Assembly (NCBI RefSeq): GCF_047511655.1
Contig: NC_133389.1
Location: 29,673,501 to 29,737,500, forward strand
DNA from: Castor canadensis
Lineage: Eukaryota > Chordata > Mammalia > Rodentia > Castoridae
Direction of reading: 5' to 3'
DNA: 64,000 bases
The notes under the pieces were generated by a model. It was not told the DNA's origin, made no database searches, and saw only the letters and a program-made list of their open reading frames with translations. The translations under genes were made by a program, and so were the position numbers. This document shows, in pieces, positions 34,190 through 44,919 of this stretch (positions are counted from its first letter, which is position 1; each line of letters begins with the position of its first letter).

Positions 34190-35640
34190 ATTCTTATTTT
34201 CATCTGTGCTCATGCAGAGCGCTCTTACTTGTCTTAGTTTGGCGTGGTCACAGAGTAGTCTTACCTGATGTTGGTGTTCTTTGTCATTGGACTGGCCAGC
34301 TCGCTCTCAGAGGCTGCTTCCTTTTGCAAACCCTTGTAAATATCTTCTTAGTTTCAGTCAAGGTTGGTTTCTTTGGAGGGGAGGAGATTGAGATTAAAAG
34401 AGCTAATGGAGGTGCTCTGGAGAGGTAAAGCTAGGATGGGAGGGGTGGGCAGTCACTCAGAGGCCACACCCAGAGTCATCCTCCCCCTGTTGCTGCCCAC
34501 CTGGCTTCTCTGTACACCTGTACAGAGAACAGAAGGCAAGACATGGCCCTGCTGCTCAGAGGGGCCCACAAAAAGTCTGGAGTGTGGATCCACTTCTGGT
34601 TAGTGGGGCAGTCCCCCCTCCATCTCAGGGTGACCAGAAATATTCTTCCCCGGTCCTAGATCATTGCAGATGGTCTCTCTTTCCCTCCCTGTTGTCTCCT
34701 GGCACCTGCCGGGAGGAGGCCTCATTTGGCCCTGAGTTAGGGCAAATGCTAGGCTGCACACCCAAACACTCTACTCCTGCAAATGGTGAGAGGAAACCAA
34801 GCTGAGTGAATGTCTGATGGTGGAAAACCAAGTGACTTGACAATCCAGGCAGCTTCAGGCTGTGGAGGGAAACTAGGAAGGCAGCAGGGGAGGCAAAGAG
34901 GTTTTACATGCTGAGGTCCTGACTGAGTGGAGGGGGTTCGAGAGCCCATCGCACCGGGCTGGGGCCACAGGCTGATCCTGCTACAGTCAGAGCACCTCCC
35001 CTTTGTGGTTTTGCCAGCAAGACTCTGCAGCAACATGTGACCATCCCTGTGCTGGATGTCAGGTTCTCCTGGCCTTCCACCCCTTTGGAGGGCAGGAAGG
35101 AAACTCAACAGCAAGGATCCTTCCGCCTGTCAATTTCATTCTGCCAAGGAGGGAGCTGAGTAATTCAGGCCCTCTCCCACTGCAGGAAGAAACAGAATGA
35201 TCAAGACACACGAGGACAATTTCTCACAGGGCAAGGCTGATGCCCGCTGCGGGGCGGCCAGTGGAAGCCAGGAGTTATGGTGAGGAATGGCTCCTCCAGC
35301 TCAACAGCAACCCCAGGCTCTTCTCCAGTGCTCTCCCGCCCCAGCCTCCCCACCTCGCATGCACACCGGCAAATGAAGCTGCTCAGCCCAGCTTTCCTGA
35401 AAGCCAGCAGGCGACATCTGCTCTGCTCCCCACCATCTTGGAAGGCCCCTGTCTGTGGTATCCCTGGCCAAGTTGTTAAACTCAAAGCATGATGAGAACA
35501 GTTCTGGTTGGCAGGCTGCTGTCAACTCATTAACCTGTCTCTCAGTGAGAAGAGAAGGACCCAGGATACAGCCAGCGACAAATGACAGAGAGTTGTCTGG
35601 AGCCCCGAGTCCTTCATTCATTCAGCACTGAGGAGAGGTG
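34190..35640. other. Intergenic, no gene seen
   Basis: About 1.45 kb of GC-moderate sequence free of recognised SINEs. Overlapping open frames on both strands at 34749-35114 and 35201-35621 have no recognisable protein features. Confidence 0.5.
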
Positions 35641-35649
35641 GTAGGTAAG

Positions 35650-35870
35650 GAGCAAAGATTCTAGAGTCAAGCACACCTGGCTTGAAATAACCTCCAAAAA
35701 TTAGCAGCAGTATGACTTGAGGCAAATAACATCACCTCACTGACTCAGTTTCCTCATCAGTAAAATGGCCACAGGAAATCTGTTTTTTCAGAGCACTGTG
35801 GGGATTAGATGATGTAACATGCAAAGTGGAGCAATGTCCAGTGCATAGTAAGTGCACAACACACAGAGCT
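35650..35870 (+). repeat. MIR
   Basis: 'gattctagagtcaagcacacctggcttgaa', 'gactcagtttcctcatcagtaaaatgg', 'gtgcatagtaagtgc' in order: one of the best-preserved MIRs here. Confidence 0.8.
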
Positions 35871-35871
35871 T

Positions 35872-35955
35872 TTTTTGTTCACTGCTGGGGATTGAACCCA
35901 GGGCCTCATTCATGCTAGGCAATGCTCTACCATGAGCTACACCCCCAGCCCTATG
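35872..35955 (-). mobile_element. Classic ID SINE
   Basis: 'ctgctggggattgaacccagggcc...gagctacacccccagccc'. Confidence 0.9.
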
Positions 35956-36124
35956 TGAGGGTTTTTATAAACTTTTTATTTTGCAGTAATTTCAAACTTA
36001 CTTTAAAAAGTTGCACAAATACATCAGCATGTATTTCTTAAAAACAAGACTTTTCTTTTAAACGACCACAATGTAGTTATCAAATTTGAGAGATTTAAAA
36101 CATTAAAATTACTTACATTTGTCA

Positions 36125-36435
36125 CTTTTCTTTGTTGTTTTCTTTTGGGCGGTACTGGGTTTGAACTCAGAACATGTGCTTGCTAGGCATTTGATCTATC
36201 ACCTGGAGCCTTGCCTCCAGCCCTTTTTGCTGTGGTTTTTTTTTTTTTTTTTGAGAAGGTCTCACTTTTTTGCCCAGGCTGGCCTGGACCACGATTGTCC
36301 TATTTTTGCTCTCCACAGTAGCTGGGCCCAGCTATTGGTTGAGATGGGGTTTCGTGAACTTTTTGCCTAGGCTGTCTCCAGATCTCTATCTCCTGAGTAG
36401 CTAGGATTAAAGGCATGAGAGCGCAGGGGCCCCGA
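36125..36435 (-). mobile_element. Nested dimeric SINE and B1-like pieces
   Basis: ID-like half ('ggtactgggtttgaactcag' to 'gccttgcctccagccc'), poly(T), a B1-like piece, and a second B1-like 3' part ending 'gagtagctaggattaaaggca'. The order suggests one SINE disrupted by another. Confidence 0.75.
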
Positions 36436-36444
36436 CCTTCTTTC

Positions 36445-36560
36445 TTTATTTTTTTGAGATAGAATCTTGCTTTGTTGCCCAGGCTGACCTTGTACTCACA
36501 ATCCTCCTGCCTCAGCCTCCCAAGCGTGGGGATTACAGGCATGTGCTCACCATGCTCAAC
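36445..36560 (-). mobile_element. B1-like SINE
   Basis: 'gagatagaatcttgctttgttgcccaggctgacc...gattacaggcatgtgctcac'. Confidence 0.9.
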
Positions 36561-36604
36561 TCTTACAATTTTTTTTTTTTCTCATCTAAAATCCACATTC
36601 CAAA

Positions 36605-36800
36605 TCAGACACCCTTGGCTCAAGCCTGTGATCCTAGCTACTCAGGAGGCAGAGATCAGGAGGATCATGGTTTGAAGCCAGCCTGAGAAAATAGTTCTAG
36701 AGCCCCTATCTCGAACATACCTAACACAAAAAGGGCTGGTGGAGTGACTCAAGGTGTAGGACCTGAGTTCAAGTCCTCCGGTACTGCAAAAAACAAAACA
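36605..36800 (+). mobile_element. Dimeric SINE
   Basis: 'cccttggctcaagcctgtga', then 'gggctggtggagtgactcaa...gttcaagtcctccggtactgc'. Confidence 0.9.
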
Positions 36801-36948
36801 ATAAAACTTTTTCAGTTGTTACACTAGTGCTCTTCTGCCTCTACAAAAAGAAAGCCAACCAAGAAGAAACTAAAACTTACTTCTGGTTCTTTCCGTGTGA
36901 AAGACTGAGGGTATATGGTCAAAGTACTGTGTTCAAAAAACTATTTGG

Positions 36949-37020
36949 AGCTTTGCACAGTGACAGTATCGTAGCCAGTGAGGTTTATCCAAGGCTCGAT
37001 TATTGCGAATTGAAAAAAAA
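36949..37020 (+). pseudogene. U4 snRNA retropseudogene, 3'-truncated
   Basis: From 36949 the sequence follows the 5' end of U4 snRNA: 'agctttgcacagtgacagta' and on through 'tattgcgaattgaaaa', about 66 bases. It includes the region that pairs with U6 and the 5' stem-loop. It has a handful of changes and stops before the Sm site and 3' stem-loops. It runs directly into poly(A) and is flanked by tatttgg at 36942-36948 and 37025-37031. Truncation plus A tail plus target duplication indicate L1-mediated retrotransposition. It has no snRNA promoter and is not expected to be functional. Confidence 0.9.
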
Positions 37021-37149
37021 GAGTTATTTGGGTTACTAGTTTTTTCTTTTTCTTCATTGTGGTTATTTTATTCATTAGAAATATAGTTGTTTCTTTCTGT
37101 TCATTTCCTTTTGAACTCAATTTTAGAGTTCCCTATAGCCTTGGTGCGT

Positions 37150-37280
37150 TTTGTTTGATTTGGGTTTTTTGAGAGATGGTCTCTTATGTAGCCTATGCTA
37201 GCCATGAACTTGAGCTTCTCCTGCCTCAGCCTTATGAGTGCTGGAATTACAGAAAAGCACCACTACTCTGGCTGTCGATT
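37150..37280 (-). mobile_element. B1-like SINE
   Basis: 'ttttttgagagatggtctcttatgtagcc...gctggaattacagaaaagc'. Confidence 0.85.
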
Positions 37281-37554
37281 TTAATATAGAGAATATTAAC
37301 ATAATTCTCAAAGGGAAAACTACATCAAAAGGTGTTGTCAGAGAAGTGTCACCTTCATAAATCCTCTCTTATCTTTGCCCCTCCCCCACCCTTTGAAGAT
37401 GACACGTTTCATTGGTTTCCACTTTATCCTTCCTTGTGCTGCTTTTTGGGGGAAAAAAAAGAAAAGAAAAAAACAATTTTAGAAGGCAAATATGTTAATG
37501 GCGCTGGTGCAGTCTGTGATCGGAACACTTCTAAATTCTTTGTGTCCAGTGCTG

Positions 37555-37835
37555 AAGGATCCATGGCGGGACACATGGGTGTAAAGGCAGTTTATTAAAA
37601 GTCGGGAGTATGGTAGGCCCAGGTGGTGGCCGCCAGCCGGGAGAGCAGGTTTCAGCGCCTCGGGTGCTTTTAAAACCTATGCTAACCTATGGGGAGGAAC
37701 CAGGTGATTCTCATCCAATAGTCAATGAGTGGGGAGGCGCATGGGTGGTTTCCCGCCAGGTGAGGGGGTTCCTGAGCCAAAGCGTGGTTAATGTAAGATG
37801 TAATGTTTTTTCTATGAGTCCCAAACTTTCCCTAA
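37555..37835 (-). mobile_element. LTR-like element, minus orientation
   Basis: Read on the minus strand it has CCAAT-type boxes, a TATA-like ttttaaaa at about 37668-37675 and AATAAA at 37591-37596, about 80 bases apart, the spacing expected of an LTR promoter and poly(A) signal. Several intact CpGs suggest modest age. Ends not defined and no target duplication found. Confidence 0.5.
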
Positions 37836-38156
37836 TTTGAGCCTGCCTCAAATACATGCATGTTTTCTTATTTCCCTTATTCCTCCTTGCATTTTGTTTT
37901 CTCAATTAACATATCCTAAAATCACTCCCTGTCTGTTGAGCGAGTGCTTGTTCATTTGTCTTTACGGCTACCTGCCCTCCACCCCCGATGTGGATAACCC
38001 CTGCTTATTCAACTACTGTCTTAGGCTTCGTGTGTAGGTAGATCTTATATTTTGCAATTACAAATAATCCTGCCACACACCGTGTGGACTTGTGTATTTG
38101 TATCACTGATGTGTATCTTCGGGGTAAATCCTGAGAAATGGGGTAACGGTTGAATT

Positions 38157-38637
38157 TGTTGGGTCAGGAGACCTAAGGCAGGTGAGCGAGTGGCCCACCC
38201 GCCCTGGAGAGCAATGTCATTCTTATATCCTGACGAGTTAGAGGCCTGCATTCCTGCACCCTGAGAGGGAGTTGTAAACTGCATTCCTGCATCCTAAAGG
38301 AGAGATACAGAGTCTGATAGAGCTGCCACAAAATGCTCCCAAGATTGTTTCCCCTCCCCCAATAAAGGTGCAAACCAAACCAGTTCACCTGAGAAAGCCT
38401 GCGAATCCATGGCCAATGAGAAAAACCCCCCTAATCCTGAGTTAAAGCGTCCATAAAAACCTCAGCCTTCACCTGAGCAGCGAGCTGCCGGCTTCCGGGC
38501 TCCACTGCGCTTCTCTAGCTGTGGCCTTTCCTTTCTCTCTAATAAATCCTACTTTATATACTGGCTTTGGATCCTCACTCAGCGGCCTCACGAGCCAGTT
38601 CCCTGGCCTGTGACGGCAAGGACTCTCCACCCCGACA
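38157..38637 (+). mobile_element. Solo LTR inside L1 (TGTTGGG...CCCGACA termini)
   Basis: 481 bases with inverted termini TGTTGGG and CCCGACA, CCAAT at 38413-38417, a TATA-like cataaaaac at 38452-38460, and AATAAA at 38541-38546. A clean U3-R-U5 layout, and L1 sequence continues on both sides. No internal retroviral genes. Target duplication not clear. Confidence 0.75.
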
Positions 38638-38819
38638 CGTAACAAGTGGTAAATGCAAATATGATTTTCTTAACATTTGAGAAATTCTCCTCTGTGGGAT
38701 TGGGTCATTTTGCATTTCCACCAGCAGTGTCTGAAAGGAACGGTCCCCAAAACCTTGGCAACTGAGTGGATTGACAGCTATTGGATTTTGACCAATCTGA
38801 TGAGAAATGGTATCTCAGG

Positions 38820-39028
38820 GTTTTTTTTTTTTTTTTTTTTTACAGTACTGGGGTTTGAACTCATGGCCTTCACCTTGAGCCACTCCACCAGCCCTTTTTT
38901 TGTGATGGGTTTTTTTGAGTGAGATAGGGTGTCATGAACTAGTTCCCCAGGCTAGCTTTGAACCATGATCTCCAATCTCTGCCTCCTGAGTAGCTAGGAT
39001 TATAGGCGTCAACCACCGGTGCCTGGCT
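38820..39028 (-). mobile_element. Dimeric SINE inside L1
   Basis: T22, 'tactggggtttgaactcatgg', 'gagccactccaccagccc', then a B1-like half. The word 'tctcag' flanks both sides. Confidence 0.92.
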
Positions 39029-39119
39029 CTCAGTGTACTTTTAGGTAGCATGTCTCTCAATATGAACAGATTTCAGCATCTTTTCCTTTATACCATTTTC
39101 GTGTTTGTGAATTGTCTGT

Positions 39120-39345
39120 TCCTTTTTTATTTATTTATTTTTTTGGACTAGGGTTTGAACTCTGGGATTCACGCTTACAGAGCACTCTATTGCCTAAGCC
39201 ACATCTCCAGTCCATTTTGCTCTGGATTTTTTTGGAGATAGGGTCTTGTGAACTGTTTGCCCAGATTGTACTTGAACTGCAACCTTCCCAATTTCAGCTT
39301 CCCAAGTAGCTAGGACCACAGGCATGAGCCACTGGCGCCCGGCTC
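39120..39345 (-). mobile_element. Dimeric SINE inside L1
   Basis: 'ggactagggtttgaactctg...gccacatctccagtcc' then a B1-like half ending 'gccactggcgcccggctcc'. 'tgttcctttttt' before and 'tcctttcttttg' after suggest a diverged target duplication. Confidence 0.9.
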
Positions 39346-39599
39346 CTTTCTTTTGCACTCTTTTGTATATAGAATTCAAAACCTTTTTTTTTTCTTCGGC
39401 CCTAAATATTCTTTATATTTTAGGGACATATCACTTTTTTTATCATGGGTACTATGTATCCTGAGCCTGGAGTGGTCACAGTTCAGACAGGCAGAAGAGT
39501 GACAATACAATAGGATCTCACTAGTAGTAATTTGGATGGCATTAACTTGGGGATCATGTGGCCATGGTCATTCATGTGAGATTGGCTCCCAGTGCCCTT

Positions 39600-39632
39600 T
39601 TCCTCCTTCCCTCCCTCCCTCCCTCCCTCCCA
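39600..39632. repeat. (CCCT)n
   Basis: About seven tandem TCCC units. Confidence 0.95.
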
Positions 39633-39667
39633 GGAGGCACTTATTTTTCCGTGTCTATCATATTTTA

Positions 39668-39735
39668 GATTTTTTTTCTTTTTTTCAGTACTGGGGTTTG
39701 AACCCAGGGCTTTGTGCTTTGCTAGGCTGTGTGAC
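39668..39735 (-). mobile_element. ID-like SINE fragment
   Basis: T run, 'tactggggtttgaacccagg...tgctttgctaggc', then breaks off. Confidence 0.75.
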
Positions 39736-39801
39736 ATGGGGTGCTCCTTTCCCTTTCCATTTCTCCCTACTTTATCCTTTACTAAATAAACCTTTGCTAA
39801 T

Positions 39802-39802
<1 letters not shown>

Positions 39803-39852
<50 letters not shown>
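39803..39852. repeat. (GA)25 microsatellite
   Basis: Uninterrupted GA for about 50 bases. Confidence 0.97.
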
Positions 39853-39853
<1 letters not shown>

Positions 39854-39929
39854 ATTGTATCTGTCTTTTATGTTGCAAGCCATGAAATGGCCTTCACACA
39901 AAAGGAAAATAAAAGTCTGTTTCCTTTTT

Positions 39930-40025
39930 CTTGAGACAGTTTCTCCCAGGCTGGCCTCCATCTCGAGATCCTGCTGCTCAGCTTCCGACATGCTGGGATT
40001 ATAGCCATGGATCACTAAGCCCAAC
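39930..40025 (-). mobile_element. B1-like SINE
   Basis: 'cttgagacagtttctcccaggctggcc...atgctgggattatagccatgg'. Confidence 0.85.
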
Positions 40026-40377
40026 TACAAACTGAAAACTATATAGATTTTAGGTATATATCTAGACACATACATATATTCACATGTTAAATGAATCCAA
40101 ATGTAATTCCTAGAACAAAACATTGAGATGGTTTGTAAAGAGCTTCCTTTTTCCCTCCCCTGTTTTTGTTCTCTGCTCTCTAACCCACTCCTTCCTCCCT
40201 TCCTTTCCTTCCTTCAGCGCCTTTCTAAGTTTCATATTTTTGTATTTGTACATTCTTATTTAGGGTACACATAATTTTAATTACCATAAATGGGCTGGGT
40301 TATGGATCCCCCTCAGTCTTTTTCTCTGTTAAGCTCTTCCATGTGGCTGTGTGTACATCAAATCCGTTACTTCCGAC

Positions 40378-40776
40378 TGTTAGACTGAAAAGCACAGAGA
40401 GATAGGAGATGGCGATGTTAGGCTGAAAGCGGGTGAGGAGATGGCTCAGCTCACTGTCAGCACAGGTTTTATTAGGAGAAGGAACCTGAGGAGGGTGTTT
40501 CCAGCAGACGCTAGAGCCCACAGCTGCTTACAAACTTGGGGTTGATATGGGAGTTGGTGGAGAAGTCCCAGAAAGGTCGCTGGGTGGGAAAATTCTCTTG
40601 TGGCTAGTTCAGGAGGGTAAGTGGTGGTGAGGTTTTATCATTCTTTGAAGCCAATCTGCTAAAGGCAGAGGACTGTTATTCTTTGGGACTTGGGGGGGGG
40701 TGGTTCTAGTAAGTCACCTGTGAAGGAGATGGGGTCTGGTCCCAATGTGACTGGCTGCCTTATGTTCACCTTAACA
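40378..40776 (-). mobile_element. Solo LTR, TGTTAG...TTAACA, with near-perfect 5-bp target duplication
   Basis: 399 bases between CCGAC (40373-40377) and CTGAC (40777-40781). AATAAA on the minus strand at 40468-40473. Similar in sequence order and ends to the LTR at 41424-41852, so the same family. No internal region. Confidence 0.75.
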
Positions 40777-40859
40777 CTGACTGCTACATGTGTATGTCTG
40801 GGGAGGAAGTAAAACTGGAGTTTTGAACCTCAGGCCCAAACTCCTGGGATCCCACATGC

Positions 40860-41300
40860 CAGGTCCAGCCACTCATCCCTGTACACCAAATAAAGAGATG
40901 TGGTGAAGGGAGAGAAAGATTTATTACAAGGCTCAGGACACGCTGAGGGAGGAGGCAAAATAAGTACTCAGCCCATCTTCAGGGTACAAACATGAGCTAT
41001 AAGTTTAAACAGACAAAGGACTGGGGACAAGGGACAAAGGTATGCATAGTTCAACAGTCGCAGTCTCTGGTGTGGCCTTATTCTTCGGAGTTCTGGAAAG
41101 GCTGTTATCCAGAGACATCATCACTTGGCAGGTGGTCTATCCTGAGGAGGTGATCCTGTTGGAGATAGTTTCCAGTCCCTCATCGTGAAGATGTTGTCAG
41201 TCCAGTCTTTCCTGGAACCCTAGGTGATTGCAAAGTGACTGCAAAGAGAATGGCTTAGAGCAGAGACGGATACAAGATGAAGGACAGATGCCATGCTTTT
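40860..41300 (-). mobile_element. LTR-like element
   Basis: Contains 'agatttattacaaggctcag' (AATAAA on the minus strand near 40920) in a purine-rich setting reminiscent of the R/U5 part of antisense LTRs. It sits between two clear solo LTRs. Boundaries and family not established. Confidence 0.35.
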
Positions 41301-41423
41301 CTCCTGCTTTTGATTTGTGGATCCAAGTAAGAGGTCAGCGATTTTCAGCAAAAGCAGTTTAAATGTCTCTTACAAAAGGACACTGGCTTTGTCATCACAG
41401 AAGAACAGAACAGGGAAGCTGGT

Positions 41424-41852
41424 TGTTAGAAACGAAAGAGGCAGAGAGACCGCTCAAATGCCAGCACAGAGTTTATTGTTCAGGAAGGAGCCCTGTGGAG
41501 GGGTCCCCGGTAAGAGCTGGAGCCCACAGACTCCACACTGGAGTCTTACAAGCCTTACAGACTTGGAGTAGCTATAGGGGAGCGGTCTGGAGGGAAAACC
41601 TGGCTGGGTGGGAAAATTTTTCCAAAGTGGAGGCAATCATCACTAGGAGATGCTAGAGGAGATAAGTGGTAACTAGGTAGATAAGTTGCTCTGGGAAGGT
41701 GGAGGAGATAGGTAGGAATTAGGTAGATAAATTGCTCAGCTCTGGACCCCCTGGTGAGGCGGTGGCTTGTCATTTCCTTGAGGCTAGATGTGGTCCTTCC
41801 TGCAAGGGTGGGGGTCCAATCCTAATGTAGCTTCTTTTTGTTTATCCTAACA
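41424..41852 (-). mobile_element. Solo LTR, TGTTAG...CTAACA, with 5-bp target duplication
   Basis: 429 bases flanked by identical CTGGT at 41419-41423 and 41853-41857. Perfect inverted ends (TGTTAG / CTAACA). AATAAA on the minus strand at 41472-41477. Five-base duplication fits ERVL/MaLR-like integration, but the family was not recognised. Confidence 0.85.
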
Positions 41853-42264
41853 CTGGTGTCCAGCACAGGACATGTGAGGCTATGGAAGCTGAGCTGTCTG
41901 CAAAGGCAGAGACCAGGCCCTAAAACGTTGGCTCTTCTCCCTCCCCAGCTAGCTCGTTGGTCCCACTAACAGAATGGAGGCTACAGCTTCCTTGAGAATG
42001 GAAGCTGTGGCTGCCCTCAGCCTGGCTGGATCAGCTTCCAAGACATTGGCCTTCCTCGGGGTGGGGGTAGTGGGGCATAGTAGAGATTGAGGGATGTCCA
42101 GAGGGCATTTCAGGAAACAGGCAGAAGTGAAGGCAGGGACAGAGGGATAATATGGGGTAGCAGTTCCTCTCATAAGCTCAGCTGGCTCTGAGGACACTGC
42201 TTCCAAAGTGTCTCTCTGTATACCTGTGCCTGGCCCAAGAGGCAGTGTTGGGGTTCGATACTCA

Positions 42265-42385
42265 CTTTTGCTGGGAGTGGTGGTGCACACCTGTAATTCC
42301 AGCCCTCAGGAGATACAGGCAGGAGGATTGAAAGTTTGAGGCCAGAATGGCTACATGGGAAACCATGTCTCAAAACAAAAAACAA
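42265..42385 (+). mobile_element. B1-like SINE
   Basis: 'gctgggagtggtggtgcaca', 'taattccagccctcaggaga', 'gaggccagaatggctacatg', then A-rich tail. Confidence 0.9.
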
Positions 42386-42389
42386 TATC

Positions 42390-44455
42390 AAAAACTTCAT
42401 TTTTGTCCCTCTCCCCAAGCTACCAGGATGAGGGAGCAGGAAGATTCCAGAAAAGGATGTAGATCCCAGGTTTGGGGTAGGGAGGGGATGGCCCACATCA
42501 AGCATCCTGAGCTGGGAGGAGGGTGGGCTGTTTCCAGACCAGTGGCTAAGGGGGTGGGGGGTCTCCTGTTTAGTCCCCCCTGCCACTACCCAGGGCCCAG
42601 AAGAAACTGGGGAATAGAGTTCTGAGTTTAAACCACCCTCATTGGCTCCAGGACTGGGAGGGCTGTGGTGTGCAGGGAGTGGGATAGTGATGAGGCGGGA
42701 GTGGCTGGAGAAGACAGAAGAAGACAACCACCACCCCCAGCATGCATGCACACAGTCCTCTCCTTGGCTGGATGCTGTACTGCCCCAGAAGCCCACAGAG
42801 GTGCCTTGGGGCTGCTGCACGTGTGGCACAAAATGTGTCAAGCCTCCAGGCTCTCTCCAGCCTGAGCCCTTGGGAAGAAAGGGCTCTGCTGCCACTTGAT
42901 AACCTAAATGCAAATGCACGTGGTCCTCAGCACCCTGATGAGTTTGTTGAACACCTGTACCCCTAATAGTGGGAGTGCCCAAGTCCCCTGGCTGCTTCAA
43001 GTTGGAAAAGGGAGACCAAGAAGCCTGTAGAAACTGCCCCCATTCCAACTGGCGCCAGTCCTCTGACCCCTACCCAAATGCCTGCTCTGGTTCCAGGCTT
43101 CCCACCTGTTCATGGTGAAAAGGAAAGACCACACTGGGGGCAGCCCCCAGAAGAGAAAGGCATAGGTGACACCAGAGACTCTCCGGTTCCCCAAACCGGT
43201 CTCCCCACGCCAGACAAAGGAGGGTGGTCCCAGCTCCGGCTGAAAGGAGATCTGGCTGGGCTGGCTTTCAAGAGGAGCCTCTGGCATTGAGTAGACTAGG
43301 GAGAGTGGCCACAGCTTCGGGGGAGTATCCCTTCCTCTTCTCCCTTGTCTGATGTTAGTGTAGGAAACAGCAGCAGTGGCTAACATCCTTGAATGGTGTA
43401 TGTCTGATTCTGTGCTCAGTGCATTATCTCATTCAAGGTGAGGCTTTCCATTATGTTCATTTTATAGATAAGCAGGATTGAGTGGTTGGACCATGGTCAA
43501 ATGGCTTGTGAGGGGTGGGTGAGGGACTTACCTGGGCAGTCTGGCCCCTGGCCCCGGCTCCATGATCCTCTAAAGCATGTGGCTCCATTCATCTCTGAGC
43601 ACATCAAGGTCCCCAAGGGCTTACCAGTTCTCCCCATGAGTCCCCTGAGCCGTGGTTCTCATCTTGATAGTGGGTGGGTATCAGATTTGCTTGGGAAACT
43701 TTCCAGAATGCACCTGTCTTCTCCCCACCCCTGCTTGTAGGGGTAAGGTGTACAGCCCATATAGATAAGAGCTCACCAACTGATTCTGATGCTATTCCCA
43801 CCACCCAGGTCTGCCACGCACAGACCTGTGTCCCTCAGGCCCAGAGAGAAATTGCTTATCTATCTCTCTTTATGTCAGCTCATGGGGACAGCCCCCAGCC
43901 TGCTGCTGGTTTCCAGTCCCCAACCCGGAGGATCAGGGGTTCTGTCCATTTCTAAGTCAGATAAAAAAGTGTAGATGCGACCACACAAACATCCCAAGTG
44001 CCAAGAAGAGAGAGGGCAGTGGGCACAAAGGATCAGGACTGCAGGGATTTGACTTCTGGCTCTCCACTGCCATGCTCCAGGCCACAGGCCTCACCAAGCC
44101 CAGATTGCAACATGGGCTGTACGTTAGAAAACTGTCACAATGAAAAGTAGTTTTTTCCTAAGGGTTTGCAGTGAGGATCAAATGAAGTCATAAATGCCAT
44201 GTGCTGTGCTTTGCCTTTACGGGTGTGGGGGATGACCTACTAATCTCTTTAATTTTCCCTGCAAGAGGGTCTGATGGAAGGTCAGGACTCCATCCCTGAT
44301 TGGGAGGAAAGGCATGAAAGTCCAAGGGCAAGGACAAAGAGGCCTGAAGCCTATATGGTGTATGCAGGTGCATGTGTGGAAAGGGACCTCTGTAAGAAAA
44401 CAATAAAATATCAAATGTAAAATTAGTACACACATAAACTTTATACTTTCCCTCC
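42390..44455. other. Intergenic, GC-moderate, no gene seen
   Basis: About 2 kb. The longest open frame (42170-43048, minus, 292 codons) runs through a B1 SINE and shows no protein features. A MIR/L2-type fragment is likely at 43380-43500. Confidence 0.5.
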
Positions 44456-44457
44456 AT

Positions 44458-44553
44458 TTTTTTTTTCTTTTTTTGCAGTACTGGGGTTTGAACTCAGGGC
44501 CTCATGCTGGCTAGGCAAGCACTCTACCATTTGAGCCACTCCACCAGCCCTTC
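44458..44553 (-). mobile_element. ID-like SINE
   Basis: 'gcagtactggggtttgaact' to 'gagccactccaccagccc'. Flanking 'ctttccctccatt' and 'ccttccaactt' only weakly alike. Confidence 0.92.
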
Positions 44554-44831
44554 CAACTTTTTTTTTTTTGACTGCATATGCTTTGACATTTTGTAGCTCT
44601 TTTTTTCAAAAGAGAAGGTAGGTATTTGACTCTTTCTTCTAACATGGTTGATTCAAATTTGGTTTTTATCATGGTTAGTTGTTAAACTTGGGAAACTGTC
44701 ATCAGTTTCTTTTGTATATGATGTAAGATTTTAGGGAGTTTCAAGTTTTCTTATTCAGACCAGCTAGATTTGAACAAACAAAACCTGATAAATTCTATTC
44801 CATGTGATTCCTACTTAAAAAATAAAAAGCA

Positions 44832-44915
44832 TGGCAAGGCTGGGAGTACAGCCCAGTGGGAGAGTATGTAAAAGGCCCTGAGTTAAATGCCCAGCACCCA
44901 AAAATAAATTAATAA
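44832..44915 (+). mobile_element. Classic ID SINE
   Basis: 'gcaaggctgggagtacagcccagtgggagagt...gttaaatgcccagcaccc' with (AAAT)n tail. Confidence 0.88.
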
Positions 44916-44919
44916 ATTG

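Larger units (their letters stand above)
37905..39440 (-). mobile_element. Ancient L1 3' region, split by an LTR and two SINEs
   Basis: 37905-38156 and 38638-38820, then 39030-39118 and 39346-39440, read in order as antisense old L1 3' region ('gcatttccaccagcagtgtc', 'tttgaccaatctgatgagaaatgg', 'gtgaattgtctgttcc'). Later insertions are removed when read this way. Confidence 0.65.

Noticed and set aside
42170..43048. 292-codon minus-strand frame
   Set aside because: It runs through a B1-like SINE (42265-42385), has no recognisable domain, and overlaps several equally open frames on the other strand.
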